Shown here piece after piece: positions 45,692 through 55,209 of a stretch of DNA of 64,000 nt (positions within the stretch are counted from its first letter, which is position 1; every line of letters begins with the position of its first letter). This DNA is from Bifidobacterium apousia. GTDB lineage: Bacteria > Actinomycetota > Actinomycetes > Actinomycetales > Bifidobacteriaceae. The notes under the pieces are model-generated. The model ran no database searches. It was not told the DNA's origin and worked only from the letters and a program-made list of their open reading frames with translations. The stretch covers positions 620,001 to 684,000 of the forward strand of contig NZ_VMHK01000001.1 in assembly GCF_007559275.1 (NCBI RefSeq), given 5' to 3'. A program made the translations under genes and the position numbers.

Positions 45692-47593
45692 TCAGATCTG
45701 TGAAGCCTGGTCGCCAAGGGCATCCGATATGGCTTGCCTCATTGCAGGAACGGTCATGCCATACCTTTCCAGCAGGGTGGCCTGGGGAACCCGGTCGTTG
45801 AACTCCTTGGCCGCTCCGAAGGTCAGGGTGCGAACCTGGCTCGGTCCGTAGTAGGCTGCCACGGTCTGCCCCCAGCCGCCGTCCAGCTGGCCGTCCTCGA
45901 TGGTGACCACCAGGGAGTGGGTGCTGGCCAGGTCATCCAAGGTCTGCTCATCCAAACGGTCATAGCGATGAGGATCCACCAGTGTGGGCTGTACCCCTGT
46001 GGACCTCTCCAAAGAATCAGCAAGGTCACGGCCCAGCGGCAGGGCATCGCCGAGAGCCAGCAGGGCTACCGTTCTGCCCCCTTGCAGGATGCGATAGCGA
46101 TCCCATGGAGCATCGTCTGATCTGCATTCGGCACCGGTCTTCGAGGAATCTGGAGACCCCGCTATCGGCTTGCCCGCGCGTTCTGCAGCCAGCGTGCGCT
46201 CGCCGGGCACCCTGATGACCACAGGCTGCCGGGCCGGGCCAGTAGCCCAGGCCAACATGTCCAGAAACTCGGATCCGTTGGTCGGGGCCAGGCAGGTCAG
46301 TCCGGGGATGCCTCGCATCATGACCATGTCGGCCGTGCCGGAATGTGTGGCATCGGTTTTGGCGATGCCGGTGGAAAAAACCAGCAGGGTCACCGCACTG
46401 CCGTTCAAGGCCATCTCCTGCTCGATCTGGTCGTAGGCCCTCTGGAAGAAGGTAGCTGAGGTGGCGACCACGGGAGTGCCTCCGGCCTTGGCGATGCCAG
46501 CGGCATAGGCTATCGCGTGGGATTCGGCGATGCCCACGTCCCGGTAGTGGTTGCCGGCCCGCTGGCGGAAGTCGGGATCGATGCCGTTGGACAGCGGTGT
46601 AGCGGGGGAGATGACCGTCAGACCCGGCTCTTGAGAGAACCTGGCCTCCAGGGCCTGCATGGCCATTCTTCCGTAGGTCTTTCGTGAGTTGGGCAGACGG
46701 TTAAGGGAGTCCAAGCCGTCCTGCCAGTGGTTGGCCTCCACCGGACCCTCGGCGGGCAAATCTGGCAGGGAAGTCATATGAGCTGTTTGCCCATCGCTCT
46801 GGGCCATCGAAGTCGATCCTATCTGTCCTTGGCTGCCCTGACCAAGTCCCAGTCCCTTGCGGGTATGGATATGAACCACCACCGGATGGTCAGTGTCTTT
46901 GACCTGGCGGAAGGCCTTGATCAGGTCCTCAATGCGGTTGCCCTCCTCCACGTAGCGGTAGTCCAATCCAAGGGCGCGGAAGGGATTGTTTGAGCTGTGT
47001 CCCCCGCTGGCACGCAGGGCCGCCAGACTCTTGTAAAGCCCTCCGTGGTTTTCGGCGATGGACATTTCGTTGTCATTAACCACGATGATCAGGTTGCCGC
47101 CCTGTTCTGCAGCCCAGTCCATCCCCTCGAAGGCCGGTCCGCTGCTCAGGGAGCCGTCACCGATGAAGGCGATGATGTTGGCCCTGCCTCCGGTCGCATC
47201 CCGGTGGGCAGCCATTCCGCAGGCCAAGCCGATGGAGGTGCCGGTATGCCCCAGCATGAAGTCGTCGTAGGGGCTCTCCTTGGGCGAGGTGAATCCGGAA
47301 AGATCTTCCTGGGACTCCGGGTCCGTGTAGGCCCGGCGCCGACCGGTCAGGATCTTGTGGGTGTAGGCCTGATGGGAGACGTCGAAGATCAGATGATCAT
47401 GAGGCATATCGAAGACATAGTGCAGGGCGATGATGGGCTCGATGGTGGCCAGGTTGGAGCCCAGGTGGCCGCCGTGACGTCGACAGAAGCGGATCAGCAG
47501 CTGACGGATCTCGTCGGCTAGTCGATTCAGCTCTTCCAAGGAGAGAACCTTCAGATCCTGTGGGGAGTCGATGCTGTCCAGAAGCTTGCCCAT
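45692..47593 (-). CDS. dxs: 1-deoxy-D-xylulose-5-phosphate synthase (divergent)
   Basis: A 633-residue thiamine-diphosphate enzyme of the MEP isoprenoid pathway. GGHLGSNLATIEPIIALHYVFD, SHQAYTHKILTGRR, the ThDP motif GDGSLSSGPAFEGMDWAAEQGGNLIIVVNDNEMSI and YRDVGIAESHAIAYAAG are in the DXS order. Several positions differ from the norm: GHTGTSI for GHSSTSI, GIAESHA for GIAEQHA, and GDGSLSSG for GDGALTGG. It may therefore be a second, specialised DXS-like enzyme rather than the housekeeping copy. The ATG at 47593 follows AGGAGGG. It is divergent from purE. Confidence 0.83.
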   Translation of the reverse strand: MGKLLDSIDSPQDLKVLSLEELNRLADEIRQLLIRFCRRHGGHLGSNLATIEPIIALHYVFDMPHDHLIFDVSHQAYTHKILTGRRRAYTDPESQEDLSGFTSPKESPYDDFMLGHTGTSIGLACGMAAHRDATGGRANIIAFIGDGSLSSGPAFEGMDWAAEQGGNLIIVVNDNEMSIAENHGGLYKSLAALRASGGHSSNNPFRALGLDYRYVEEGNRIEDLIKAFRQVKDTDHPVVVHIHTRKGLGLGQGSQGQIGSTSMAQSDGQTAHMTSLPDLPAEGPVEANHWQDGLDSLNRLPNSRKTYGRMAMQALEARFSQEPGLTVISPATPLSNGIDPDFRQRAGNHYRDVGIAESHAIAYAAGIAKAGGTPVVATSATFFQRAYDQIEQEMALNGSAVTLLVFSTGIAKTDATHSGTADMVMMRGIPGLTCLAPTNGSEFLDMLAWATGPARQPVVIRVPGERTLAAERAGKPIAGSPDSSKTGAECRSDDAPWDRYRILQGGRTVALLALGDALPLGRDLADSLERSTGVQPTLVDPHRYDRLDEQTLDDLASTHSLVVTIEDGQLDGGWGQTVAAYYGPSQVRTLTFGAAKEFNDRVPQATLLERYGMTVPAMRQAISDALGDQASQI

Positions 47594-47772
47594 AACCCTC
47601 CTGTCGGTTTCTGTAATGCAATCCAATGATTCTAGGTCTGGGAAGGGGGTTTGGAACCGTTGAAAGCCCGATGTTCACCAGGCCCGGCCCTTACATTCAT
47701 AGGACCGTCACGATTAATCGGCTTCTCCCCGGCCTTGCGTAGTATCGGATGTGCATGAACATTGGAGGGCCG

Positions 47773-48279
47773 ATGGCTGACAATACACATGAAGGGGCAC
47801 GCGTCGCAGTGATCATGGGATCATCGAGCGACTGGGAGACGATGAAGGAAGCCTGTCGGATGCTGGACCGGTTCGCTATCGTCTATACCAAGGAGGTCAT
47901 CTCCGCCCATCGCACACCTGGGCGCATGGCGGAGTTCGCGCATCAGGCCCGGAGCCAGGGCATAGGGGTCATCATCGCCGGGGCCGGAGGAGCAGCCCAT
48001 CTGCCTGGGATGGTGGCGGCTCAGACCACGCTGCCGGTCATCGGGGTGCCAGTGAAATCCCACGCCCTGAGCGGGGTTGATTCACTCCTGTCCATCGTGC
48101 AGATGCCCGCCGGCATTCCTGTGGCGACCACAGCTATTGGGGCGTCCGGGGCTACCAACGCCGGCCTGTTGGCGGCTTCGATTCTTTCCATCAACGATCC
48201 AAGGCTGGCTCAGGCCCTGGATGACTACCGTGCCGAGCTGGCCCGATCCGTGGAGGCGTCCAATGCCCAGCTTGTCTGA
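47773..48279 (+). CDS. purE: N5-carboxyaminoimidazole ribonucleotide mutase
   Basis: A 168-residue PurE, class I, which moves the carboxyl group on N5-CAIR in purine synthesis. [21 protein letters not shown] and [27 protein letters not shown] are the substrate-binding and catalytic motifs. The start at 47773 matches the family N-terminus and follows GGAGGG; upstream in-frame ATGs at 47749 and 47755 are less likely. purK begins before this gene ends. Confidence 0.95.
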   Translation: MADNTHEGARVAVIMGSSSDWETMKEACRMLDRFAIVYTKEVISAHRTPGRMAEFAHQARSQGIGVIIAGAGGAAHLPGMVAAQTTLPVIGVPVKSHALSGVDSLLSIVQMPAGIPVATTAIGASGATNAGLLAASILSINDPRLAQALDDYRAELARSVEASNAQLV

Positions 48280-49429
48280 GGAGACCAAGGGAAGAATCGA
48301 TCATTTGGAGCCGGGGTCCGTCATCGGTATCGTGGGCGGTGGCCAGCTGGGACGGATGATGGCCCTAAGCGCCCGCTACCACGGGTTCCGCATCGGTGTG
48401 CTGGACCCCACGCCCGATGCTCCCGCGGCCCAGGTAGCCGACTTCCAGGAGACAGCCGACTATGGGGACTTGGATGCCCTCAAGCGGCTTGCCGAACGCA
48501 GCGATGTGCTCACCTACGAATTCGAGAACGTGGATGCCGACGCACTGGATCAGGTGAGGGACCATGTGGCCATCCCCCAGGGGACCGACCTGCTCAGGGT
48601 CACCCAGGACCGGGTCCACGAGAAGACCTTCATCAACCGCCATGGCATCGATACCGCCCCTTGGAGGCAGGTTGACAGTCTTGACCAGCTTGACGCAGAC
48701 CTAAAAGAGCTGGGAATGCCCGCTGTGCTCAAGACGCGAACCGGCGGCTATGACGGCCACGGGCAGGCAGTCCTGCGCACCAAGGAGGATCTGCAGGCCC
48801 TGAAAGGACGGATGGAAGGCCGTGACTTCCCGTCCTCCGTGCTGGAGGGGTTCGTGGACTTCGCCTTCGAGGCCTCCATACTGGTTTCAGGCAACGGGAA
48901 GGATTATGTGACCTTCCCCATGGTGCGCAACGAGCATCGTCACAACATCCTGCACATGACTCTGGCGCCGGCGAAGGTCGAGCCTGAGATGGCTGACCGG
49001 GCGCGTGACATGGCCTTGACTTTGGCCGGCGGTTTCAAGCTGGCCGGGACCTTGGCCCTTGAGCTCTTTGTCATGCCCGACGGCGGTCTGGTGGTCAACG
49101 AGTTGGCCCCGCGCCCTCATAACTCCGGTCATTACACTATCGAGGCCTGTTCCATGGACCAGTTCGATGCCCACGTCCGGGGCATCGCTGGGTGGCCCCT
49201 GCCTGACCCTCGCCTGCTCAGCCCGGCGGTCATGGTCAACGTTCTGGGCCAGCATGTGGCTCCGGTCAGGAGGCTGCTGGGTGAGCACCCTGAATGGTTC
49301 CTGCATGATTACGGCAAGGCCGAAGTGCGCACCGACCGCAAGATGGGGCATCTGACGGTGCTGACCGACGATCCTGAGCGTACTGCCCAGGATCTGGAGG
49401 CCACAGGCTGTTGGTCCGACCTGGACTGA
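48263..49429 (+). CDS. purK: N5-carboxyaminoimidazole ribonucleotide synthase
   Basis: A 388-residue ATP-grasp enzyme that carboxylates AIR with bicarbonate and ATP, feeding Pur[16 protein letters not shown] is the N-terminal nucleotide fold; [75 protein letters not shown] and NVLGQH are the ATP-grasp motifs. The start at 48263 is chosen for GGAGG at 48252-48256 and overlaps purE by 17 bases. Confidence 0.96.
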   Translation: MPSLSEETKGRIDHLEPGSVIGIVGGGQLGRMMALSARYHGFRIGVLDPTPDAPAAQVADFQETADYGDLDALKRLAERSDVLTYEFENVDADALDQVRDHVAIPQGTDLLRVTQDRVHEKTFINRHGIDTAPWRQVDSLDQLDADLKELGMPAVLKTRTGGYDGHGQAVLRTKEDLQALKGRMEGRDFPSSVLEGFVDFAFEASILVSGNGKDYVTFPMVRNEHRHNILHMTLAPAKVEPEMADRARDMALTLAGGFKLAGTLALELFVMPDGGLVVNELAPRPHNSGHYTIEACSMDQFDAHVRGIAGWPLPDPRLLSPAVMVNVLGQHVAPVRRLLGEHPEWFLHDYGKAEVRTDRKMGHLTVLTDDPERTAQDLEATGCWSDLD

Positions 49430-49498
49430 ACCGAATCCTCACATCTGCCCTGGCAATCCGGATGTAGGCTTGGTGGAGCCCAAGGAGTGTGTCTCATC

Positions 49499-49942
49499 AT
49501 GAACGCTGGCTCATCCGTCAGTCGCCGGACGCGGCAGAAGAACGCCATCTGGAAGGTTCTTCAGGCCCAGAATGACTTCGTCTCAGCCAAGGAGCTGCAC
49601 AGGCTTCTTCGGGATTCGGGCCAGCGAATCGGCTTGGCCACGGTCTATCGTCAGTTGGGTTCCCTGCATATGTCCGGCAGCCTGGACTGCATTGAGCATG
49701 GAGGCATCCGCCTCTACCGGGTCTGCCTGGCCCAGCGTAGGCACCACCATCATCTGGTCTGTGAACGCTGCGGCAGGACCGTCGAAATCAGCCCGCCCGA
49801 TGATGGCTGGCTGAAGTCCGTGGCGGCTGAACATGGCTTTACAGTCTCCTCGCACACCTTGGAGGTCTACGGCCTGTGCAGCAGCTGTCGTGATCGATCC
49901 GATCAGGCGGATGTCAGTGATCCTCCCGGCCCTTGGGCATGA
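49499..49942 (+). CDS. Fur-family metal-responsive repressor, Zur-like
   Basis: A 147-residue Fur-superfamily regulator. The winged helix includes RTRQKNAIWKVLQAQNDFVSAKELHRLL and IGLATVYRQLGSLH. The metal-rich part includes HHHHLVCERCGRTVEI, and the structural zinc cysteines are CERC and CSSC. The CxxC pairs and lack of a clear Fur-type iron pocket favour zinc sensing. A Fur-type palindrome lies ahead of the ZnuA-like gene 4 kb downstream. The start at 49499 is after AAGGAG; a GTG at 49487 is in frame. The 3' end overlaps the convergent MprF-like gene by 29 bases. Confidence 0.88.
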   Translation: MNAGSSVSRRTRQKNAIWKVLQAQNDFVSAKELHRLLRDSGQRIGLATVYRQLGSLHMSGSLDCIEHGGIRLYRVCLAQRRHHHHLVCERCGRTVEISPPDDGWLKSVAAEHGFTVSSHTLEVYGLCSSCRDRSDQADVSDPPGPWA

Positions 49943-52523
49943 TGGTCTTGATGGCATCCCAGGCCTGCGAAGCCTTGAGATTGGGCAGGTAGGCCTGGAC
50001 TACAGCTAAACCGATCTGGGCCAACTGGGCCGGGTCGGGATAGCAGATATAGACCGGGTGTTCGCTGGGCTGGAACTTCTTCTTGAAGAAGAAGAGCGAG
50101 CGGAAGCCATAGGCTGGCTCCATCAGGTCGGCCACCAGATGCAGGGCGTGCTGCAGGAAGGCAGTCCGATCTTCGCTCTGATCATCCCCATCGTCTTCGC
50201 TGCTGTCCATGCCGGCCAGGGGAGCGGCTGACAGGCTCATGAATTCCGCCGTGCCCTGGTCGCGCAGTCGTTCGGCCATGCGCGCTATCAGGAACTCCAT
50301 GATCCCATTGGGACTGTCGGTCCTGTGTCGCATGAAGTCCAGGGTCCATCCAATTACCTGGCCCTGGCGGTAGGTGGGCATCCAGCTGGTCACGGCCAAC
50401 ACCTTGCCTTGGTCGTCCACGGCGTAGAGGATGGCCATGCGCGGGTCCCTCAGCTCATCCAGGCCACCCAGGGTGAACTTCATCTCGGGCAGGGCCTTGA
50501 GTTCGGCCCACTGCTCGGAGATGTCAACGATCTGCGACTGGACATCCCATGAGGCATCGTTGAATGTGGTCAACACGTCGGTGATCTTGTCGCGCTTGGC
50601 CTTGTTGATGGCTGTGCGAATGTCCTGCCACTTCTTGCCCTTGGTCTGCCAAAGGCTGGGGGTGACCACCATCTCCGAACCGACCGTCAGGGTGGACCAG
50701 CCACGGGAGGCGAGCAGATCGCGCTGAGGCTTGTGGACGCTGTAGAAGACCGGTGACCAGGAGTGGGCGCTGCAGAAGCGCGTGAATTCGTCCAGGTCGT
50801 CTGCATACTCGTCAGTGTCGCCGAATGGGCCAGTGGTGGTCAGGGCGATGCCGTGCAAAAGCCGGTAGGCAATGGCCGACCGGCCGCTGGGCGAGAACCA
50901 GTAGCTGTTGCCCTCCCAGGTGGTCATGAAGGACATGCTCTCGCCCCCGTACTCGACCAGCCGATCGGCCTCCTGGCGCTCGCTGCCGTTCTGGATGACC
51001 GAGCTGCGCATCCAGGAGAGCAGAACCACCAGGACCGCCAGCCAGAAGATCAGTCCAACCCCGTGGCTGACGATCATCCCCGTGGGCGTGCGTGGGACCA
51101 GGGTTGGGCGGAAGCGCGAGGCCACTCCATTGGGCAGATAGAGTTCGGGCAGCTGGGAGAGCGCTCTGCCGGTGGTGGGCCAGGGGTGGAAGGATCCGGG
51201 GCTTGCGGCGGTGAAGGCCAGATAGCCCATGGCTGTGGCCAGGAAGGCCAGGACGATGGCTGCCCAGCCCACCTGCAGGCGCGAGGCCTTGGTTCGCACT
51301 AGGAAGATGTGCAGGTTGCGTGCCAGGAACCAGTTGAGAATCAGCGGCGGCAGGGTGATGATCATCAGGGAGGGCAGGGCGCCGTGGTGGATGACCCGAG
51401 ACAGGCCGTCGCCGATGGTCAGGGGGAAGACCAGGAAATAGAGCACGGCCAGGACGATGGTCAGGGTATTGAGCACCAGACCGGTGACAGCGGCAACTCG
51501 GCGGCCATGGTAGATGCCCCAGGCCACCACCAGTAGTACCAGGGTGGGCATGATCAGGGACGAGACGCCGGTGGGCGCTCGGCCGGCGACCAGACCATAC
51601 TGGGCATAGCAGCTGGCCTGGTTGTTCTCGGCCAGGCAGCGGGACAGGGCAGCGCTGCCGCCGGGGTCCGAACCCAGGAACATGCCCAGCGGAGTGAAGA
51701 ATCCTGCGCGGATCCTGGAGGAGACAGTGACCAGAGGGCCAAGAGCCAGAACCGTGGAGATGGCCCCCAGCAGGTGGCGGGTCTCATAGGATCCGCTGCG
51801 GCCATGCGGATTGGCGTCCTGGACCGGTCCGTGCCAGAGGTGGCCGGTCAGATGGCCGATCAGGGCTGCAGCCAGGGCGCAATAGTAGCCGGGATTGCCG
51901 GTATACAGCACCATCAATATCAAGGCCGTGTAGCCTATGGTGGCGATCCTGCGTCGCCAGAGGAAGTCGCTGAAGGGGATGGAGGCCATCAGGGATCCGA
52001 CCACCAGGATGATGGGGCTGAGCGTCATGGGCACTCGGATGAACCAGGCCCAATGGTCTTGGAGTGCATTGATCAGGGTGCAGATGATCAGCCCGACAGC
52101 CACGCCGCCTACCGTGCTGATGACTGCCGCCAGCACGGTGCGCCTGCGACCGAGTCGGGTCTCGGCGATGCACAGCATGACCAGGACCAGGGCCACATCT
52201 ATGGCCAGTTGCAGGGGGCCAGGAGTGATGACCAAGGATACCAGCAGCCGACCGAACTGGACCAGAAGCGAGGGGCGGCCCGGGCCGTGGACCGGATGCG
52301 GAACCTGGTGAATGATCAGGTCGGACAACGGCATGCCCAGCCGTGTCCTGCCGGGGATGCGCAGCAGCCAGATCAGCAGCCAGCTGATCAGGTTGAGCAG
52401 GACCAGTGCAAGGCTGAAAGCCAGTGCAAGAGCGTGACGTCTGACCCACCGGGTCAGGTCCCGCAGAAGCACGGTCTTGGCCGAAGGCTCCATCAGTCCG
52501 GATCCCTTATGTGTTGTCTCCAT
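49914..52523 (-). CDS. MprF-like aminoacyl-phosphatidylglycerol synthase
   Basis: An 869-residue membrane protein. Residues about 20-510 hold some 13-14 hydrophobic segments forming the lipid flippase part. From about 540 a cytosolic DUF2156/GNAT-like domain follows, with GESMSFMTTWEGNSYWFSPSGRSAIAYRLLHGIALTTTGPFGD, IRTAINKAKRD, GWTLDFMRHRTDSPNGIMEFLIARMAE and YGFRSLFFFKKKFQPSEHPVYICYP. Such proteins move an amino acid from its tRNA to phosphatidylglycerol, lowering surface charge. Which amino acid is used is unknown. The ATG at 52493 is a possible start. The esterase gene directly upstream in the same operon is a likely partner. Confidence 0.85.
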   Translation of the reverse strand: METTHKGSGLMEPSAKTVLLRDLTRWVRRHALALAFSLALVLLNLISWLLIWLLRIPGRTRLGMPLSDLIIHQVPHPVHGPGRPSLLVQFGRLLVSLVITPGPLQLAIDVALVLVMLCIAETRLGRRRTVLAAVISTVGGVAVGLIICTLINALQDHWAWFIRVPMTLSPIILVVGSLMASIPFSDFLWRRRIATIGYTALILMVLYTGNPGYYCALAAALIGHLTGHLWHGPVQDANPHGRSGSYETRHLLGAISTVLALGPLVTVSSRIRAGFFTPLGMFLGSDPGGSAALSRCLAENNQASCYAQYGLVAGRAPTGVSSLIMPTLVLLVVAWGIYHGRRVAAVTGLVLNTLTIVLAVLYFLVFPLTIGDGLSRVIHHGALPSLMIITLPPLILNWFLARNLHIFLVRTKASRLQVGWAAIVLAFLATAMGYLAFTAASPGSFHPWPTTGRALSQLPELYLPNGVASRFRPTLVPRTPTGMIVSHGVGLIFWLAVLVVLLSWMRSSVIQNGSERQEADRLVEYGGESMSFMTTWEGNSYWFSPSGRSAIAYRLLHGIALTTTGPFGDTDEYADDLDEFTRFCSAHSWSPVFYSVHKPQRDLLASRGWSTLTVGSEMVVTPSLWQTKGKKWQDIRTAINKAKRDKITDVLTTFNDASWDVQSQIVDISEQWAELKALPEMKFTLGGLDELRDPRMAILYAVDDQGKVLAVTSWMPTYRQGQVIGWTLDFMRHRTDSPNGIMEFLIARMAERLRDQGTAEFMSLSAAPLAGMDSSEDDGDDQSEDRTAFLQHALHLVADLMEPAYGFRSLFFFKKKFQPSEHPVYICYPDPAQLAQIGLAVVQAYLPNLKASQAWDAIKTIMPKGREDH

Positions 52524-52577
52524 GATTGCGGCGGCTCTTTCTGCTTATCGGTTTGGACGCTCTGACCTGCCGGCGGT

Positions 52578-53942
52578 TCAGCCGATGTGTGTTTCGGTAA
52601 TGTTCGGGAAATCTTCAATTGGTCGGGACATAGGACCTAGTCCCATGGCTTGGCCCACCCACTCCAGCCCGGGTTTCCAAGCGGTCTTGACGGTATGCCA
52701 GTCATGGCCCGACCCCTGGGTGATGACGGCCCGCACCTTCATGCCTGCCTGGTTGGCGGCCTTGGCGATGACCATCATATTGTGCTGGGACTCCTTGTCA
52801 TTGGACCCGGCTGCGGTGAACAGAAGCTGGCGGGATGGCGCCCGCTCCAGCATGGCCCTGGCCGGAACCTGGGCCAGGAAGCGCTTTCGGTCGCCGTCGA
52901 AGTAGTCGCGGATCATCTGCTCCTGCCGACCCTGGGTCGGTTCCAGCTCTCCGTCTGCTGGGAGCATGTTTCCGTAGACATGGGGATGCCGTGCCCCAAG
53001 CTGGGTGGAGCAGGTCCCGCCCTGGGAGAATCCGCCGATGGCCCATTGCCGGGGCTGGCTGGCGACGGGCAGTTCAGCGCGGATCCAGGCGGGGACGTCA
53101 CTGCTCAGGTAGGTTTCGGCCTTCCCGTAGACGGGGGAGTCCACGCATAGGCTGTTGTGAGAGGATGCACCGTTCTGGTCGGGGGAGACCACTACTGGTG
53201 CCAGACCGTCGTGCTGGGCGGCGTAGGCATCCATCATGGCTGGAATGGCTCCGGCGGTGAAGAGGCGATCGGGGCTTCCTGGCTGGCCGGCCAGAAGCAC
53301 GAACACAGGCAGCGCGGGTGGTTTGTCGCTCAGGGCGGCAGGCGGCAGGTAGATATCAGCTGGCCGTGCTGCGAATCGGGAGCGGCTGTTGGGGATGCGC
53401 ATGCTGTAGGAGCGGCCGACGCTGGGATGCGAGGGCAGTTTGCCCCGTGAGGCCAAGGATCGCCACTGTGCCACGCTCATGGCCGGTTTGGCTGCCTTAT
53501 GGTCTCTGTAGTCGGGGTAGAGGGAGACGCTGAACAGGGATCCCAGCGTGGTGAACTCCCCGTAGATGATATCCACTCGAAGCCCGGTGGACAGCAGGCA
53601 AAGCAGGACGGTCAGGGCGGCCAGAATCCGGCGCCAGCCACGTGCAGTGATCAGGATGCAGACGGCAAACCCCACTGCCAGAAACCCCAGGGCCACGCTG
53701 ATGATGACCATCCAGCCCAGGGAGACACCGAAGAGCATAAAGACATCGGAGACCAGCCAGGTGGCCAACAGCCCTAGGCCTCCTATGCCTAGGGCAATGG
53801 CCACTTGGCGCAGCAGGGTCCGCCAGCGTCCGTGCGTCAGCCCGGTCAGCGTCAGCACGATCAGGGCCAGGGCTGTCAGCGAAAATATTGACGCAGGCAG
53901 CCACCCCTGGGTCAGATGGACCTTTGCCAGCCATGCACCCAT
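52578..53942 (-). CDS. Membrane-anchored esterase, possible aminoacyl-PG hydrolase
   Basis: A 454-residue protein. Four hydrophobic segments (about residues 15-35, 45-65, 72-98, 103-125) precede an extracytoplasmic alpha/beta-hydrolase domain of the esterase-D/mycolyltransferase type. The nucleophile is Ser306 in AIGGFSQGGTCS, and the His is likely in GSGHDWHTVK. It lies upstream of the MprF-like gene in the same operon. Some bacteria pair aminoacyl-PG synthases with esterases that remove the amino acid. The ATG at 53942 (GGAAGGA upstream) is preferred to a TTG 18 bases earlier. Confidence 0.8.
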   Translation of the reverse strand: MGAWLAKVHLTQGWLPASIFSLTALALIVLTLTGLTHGRWRTLLRQVAIALGIGGLGLLATWLVSDVFMLFGVSLGWMVIISVALGFLAVGFAVCILITARGWRRILAALTVLLCLLSTGLRVDIIYGEFTTLGSLFSVSLYPDYRDHKAAKPAMSVAQWRSLASRGKLPSHPSVGRSYSMRIPNSRSRFAARPADIYLPPAALSDKPPALPVFVLLAGQPGSPDRLFTAGAIPAMMDAYAAQHDGLAPVVVSPDQNGASSHNSLCVDSPVYGKAETYLSSDVPAWIRAELPVASQPRQWAIGGFSQGGTCSTQLGARHPHVYGNMLPADGELEPTQGRQEQMIRDYFDGDRKRFLAQVPARAMLERAPSRQLLFTAAGSNDKESQHNMMVIAKAANQAGMKVRAVITQGSGHDWHTVKTAWKPGLEWVGQAMGLGPMSRPIEDFPNITETHIG

Positions 53943-54080
53943 GCCATTCCTTCCAGCCAAAATACATCCGCAGTTCAGTATAGGGAGTGTCCGGTCGCAT
54001 GGCAGCCATTTGAGCAGTCATTCATGCTCGCCAAGACCGCATCTTCAGATTCCGGTCATGGGTTCGTCTATGGTAGATTT

Positions 54081-54093
54081 ATTGATAATCAAT
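54081..54093 (+). promoter_or_regulatory. Candidate Fur/Zur-type operator ahead of the ZnuA-like gene
   Basis: ATTGAT-A-ATCAAT (54081-54093) is a perfect 6-1-6 inverted repeat in an AT-rich patch, 70 bases before the lipoprotein ATG. The TGATAATCA core resembles Fur-family boxes. The window encodes a Zur-like protein at 49499-49942. Binding is inferred. Confidence 0.5.
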
Positions 54094-54162
54094 CTCAGTA
54101 ACGGTCGGCGAGCCTGACGACAGGTCCGTCCCATGCTGCCGCTAGGAAGGAACCCCCCATTC

Positions 54163-55083
54163 ATGCATGCCAGCAGCCCACGCCTCCGCCGGACCCGCAC
54201 CTTGGTCGCCGCCCTCCTGGCCGGACTGACCCTGCTGATCTGTCTGACAGGTTGCGGAAAGAGCGAATCGTCCTCGTCGTCCACGGGATCCCGCCCCTTG
54301 CAGGTGGTGGCCAGCATCAACCAATGGCAGTCCTTGGCCGTGGACCTGGGCGGCGACCAGGCCCGTGTGGATACCGTTCTGAGCAACACCTCGACTGATG
54401 CCCACGACTATGAGCCGACAACGGCGGACATCGCCCGGATCAGTCGTGCAGATCTGGTCATCGTCAACGGGGCCGGCATCGACGACTGGGCTGCCAAGGC
54501 CGCGGAAACCGGACAGGCCAAACTGGTGGACGTATCCAAGGCAGCAGGGCGCAAGACCGGCGACAACCCCCATCTCTGGTTTTCCTCCGAGGGCAGGGGG
54601 GCAGCTGCCAAGGCCGTGCATGAGGCCTACCGGCAGCTGCGTCCAGACCGAGCGGCTGGCTTCGACAAGGCCTACCAGGACTGGCAGGGTCGGCAGGCCC
54701 GGTTGGACGATCAGATTGCCGATGCGCGCAAGCACACCCAGGGGCGTCACTATGCGGCCACGGAATCGGCTGCCTACTATCTTTGTCATGATCTGGGCAT
54801 GGAGGATCTGACCCCCGAGGGGTACCTGCGGGCGGCCGCCAACGAGAGTGAACCCTCCCCTGAGGACCTGGTGGCCTTCCGCCATTTGCTGACGTCCGGA
54901 CGCTTGGACATGCTGGTCCTCAACACCCAAGAAGTCAATCGAACCTCCAAGGAGCTGGCTGTTGAGGCTGGCAAGGCGCATGTGCCGGTGTTCGAGGTCA
55001 GCGAGCAGCGCCCCGATAAGTACCGGAACCTGGAGGATTGGATCAGCGCCCTGGTCCAGCAGGTGCCGGGCACCAAGGCCTGA
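54163..55083 (+). CDS. ZnuA/TroA-like metal-binding lipoprotein
   Basis: A 306-residue cluster 9 solute-binding protein for zinc or manganese. The signal peptide ends at lipobox LTGC. Metal ligands are His in NTSTDAHDYEPTTADIARI, His in GDNPHLWFS, and an acidic or His residue further on in the C-terminal lobe. It lacks the His-rich loop common in zinc-specific ZnuA. The permease and ATPase genes are not next to it, so it is an orphan in this window. The start at 54163 follows AGGAAGGAA. Confidence 0.88.
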   Translation: MHASSPRLRRTRTLVAALLAGLTLLICLTGCGKSESSSSSTGSRPLQVVASINQWQSLAVDLGGDQARVDTVLSNTSTDAHDYEPTTADIARISRADLVIVNGAGIDDWAAKAAETGQAKLVDVSKAAGRKTGDNPHLWFSSEGRGAAAKAVHEAYRQLRPDRAAGFDKAYQDWQGRQARLDDQIADARKHTQGRHYAATESAAYYLCHDLGMEDLTPEGYLRAAANESEPSPEDLVAFRHLLTSGRLDMLVLNTQEVNRTSKELAVEAGKAHVPVFEVSEQRPDKYRNLEDWISALVQQVPGTKA

Positions 55084-55209
55084 TGAGTCCGCTTGCGCTT
55101 GATGTTCGCTAAGGGGTGTTTTCGTGGGGCTTGTCGTCCTTGATGGGAACAATGGCACAGGTATGGGTAAAGGCCCAGTGGGCCCAATCGCCAAAGTCAG
55201 GAGTATGCG

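Noticed and set aside
47627-47772. Purine riboswitch or PUR box ahead of purE
   Set aside because: No convincing aptamer or paired PUR-box motif was found in the dxs-purE gap.
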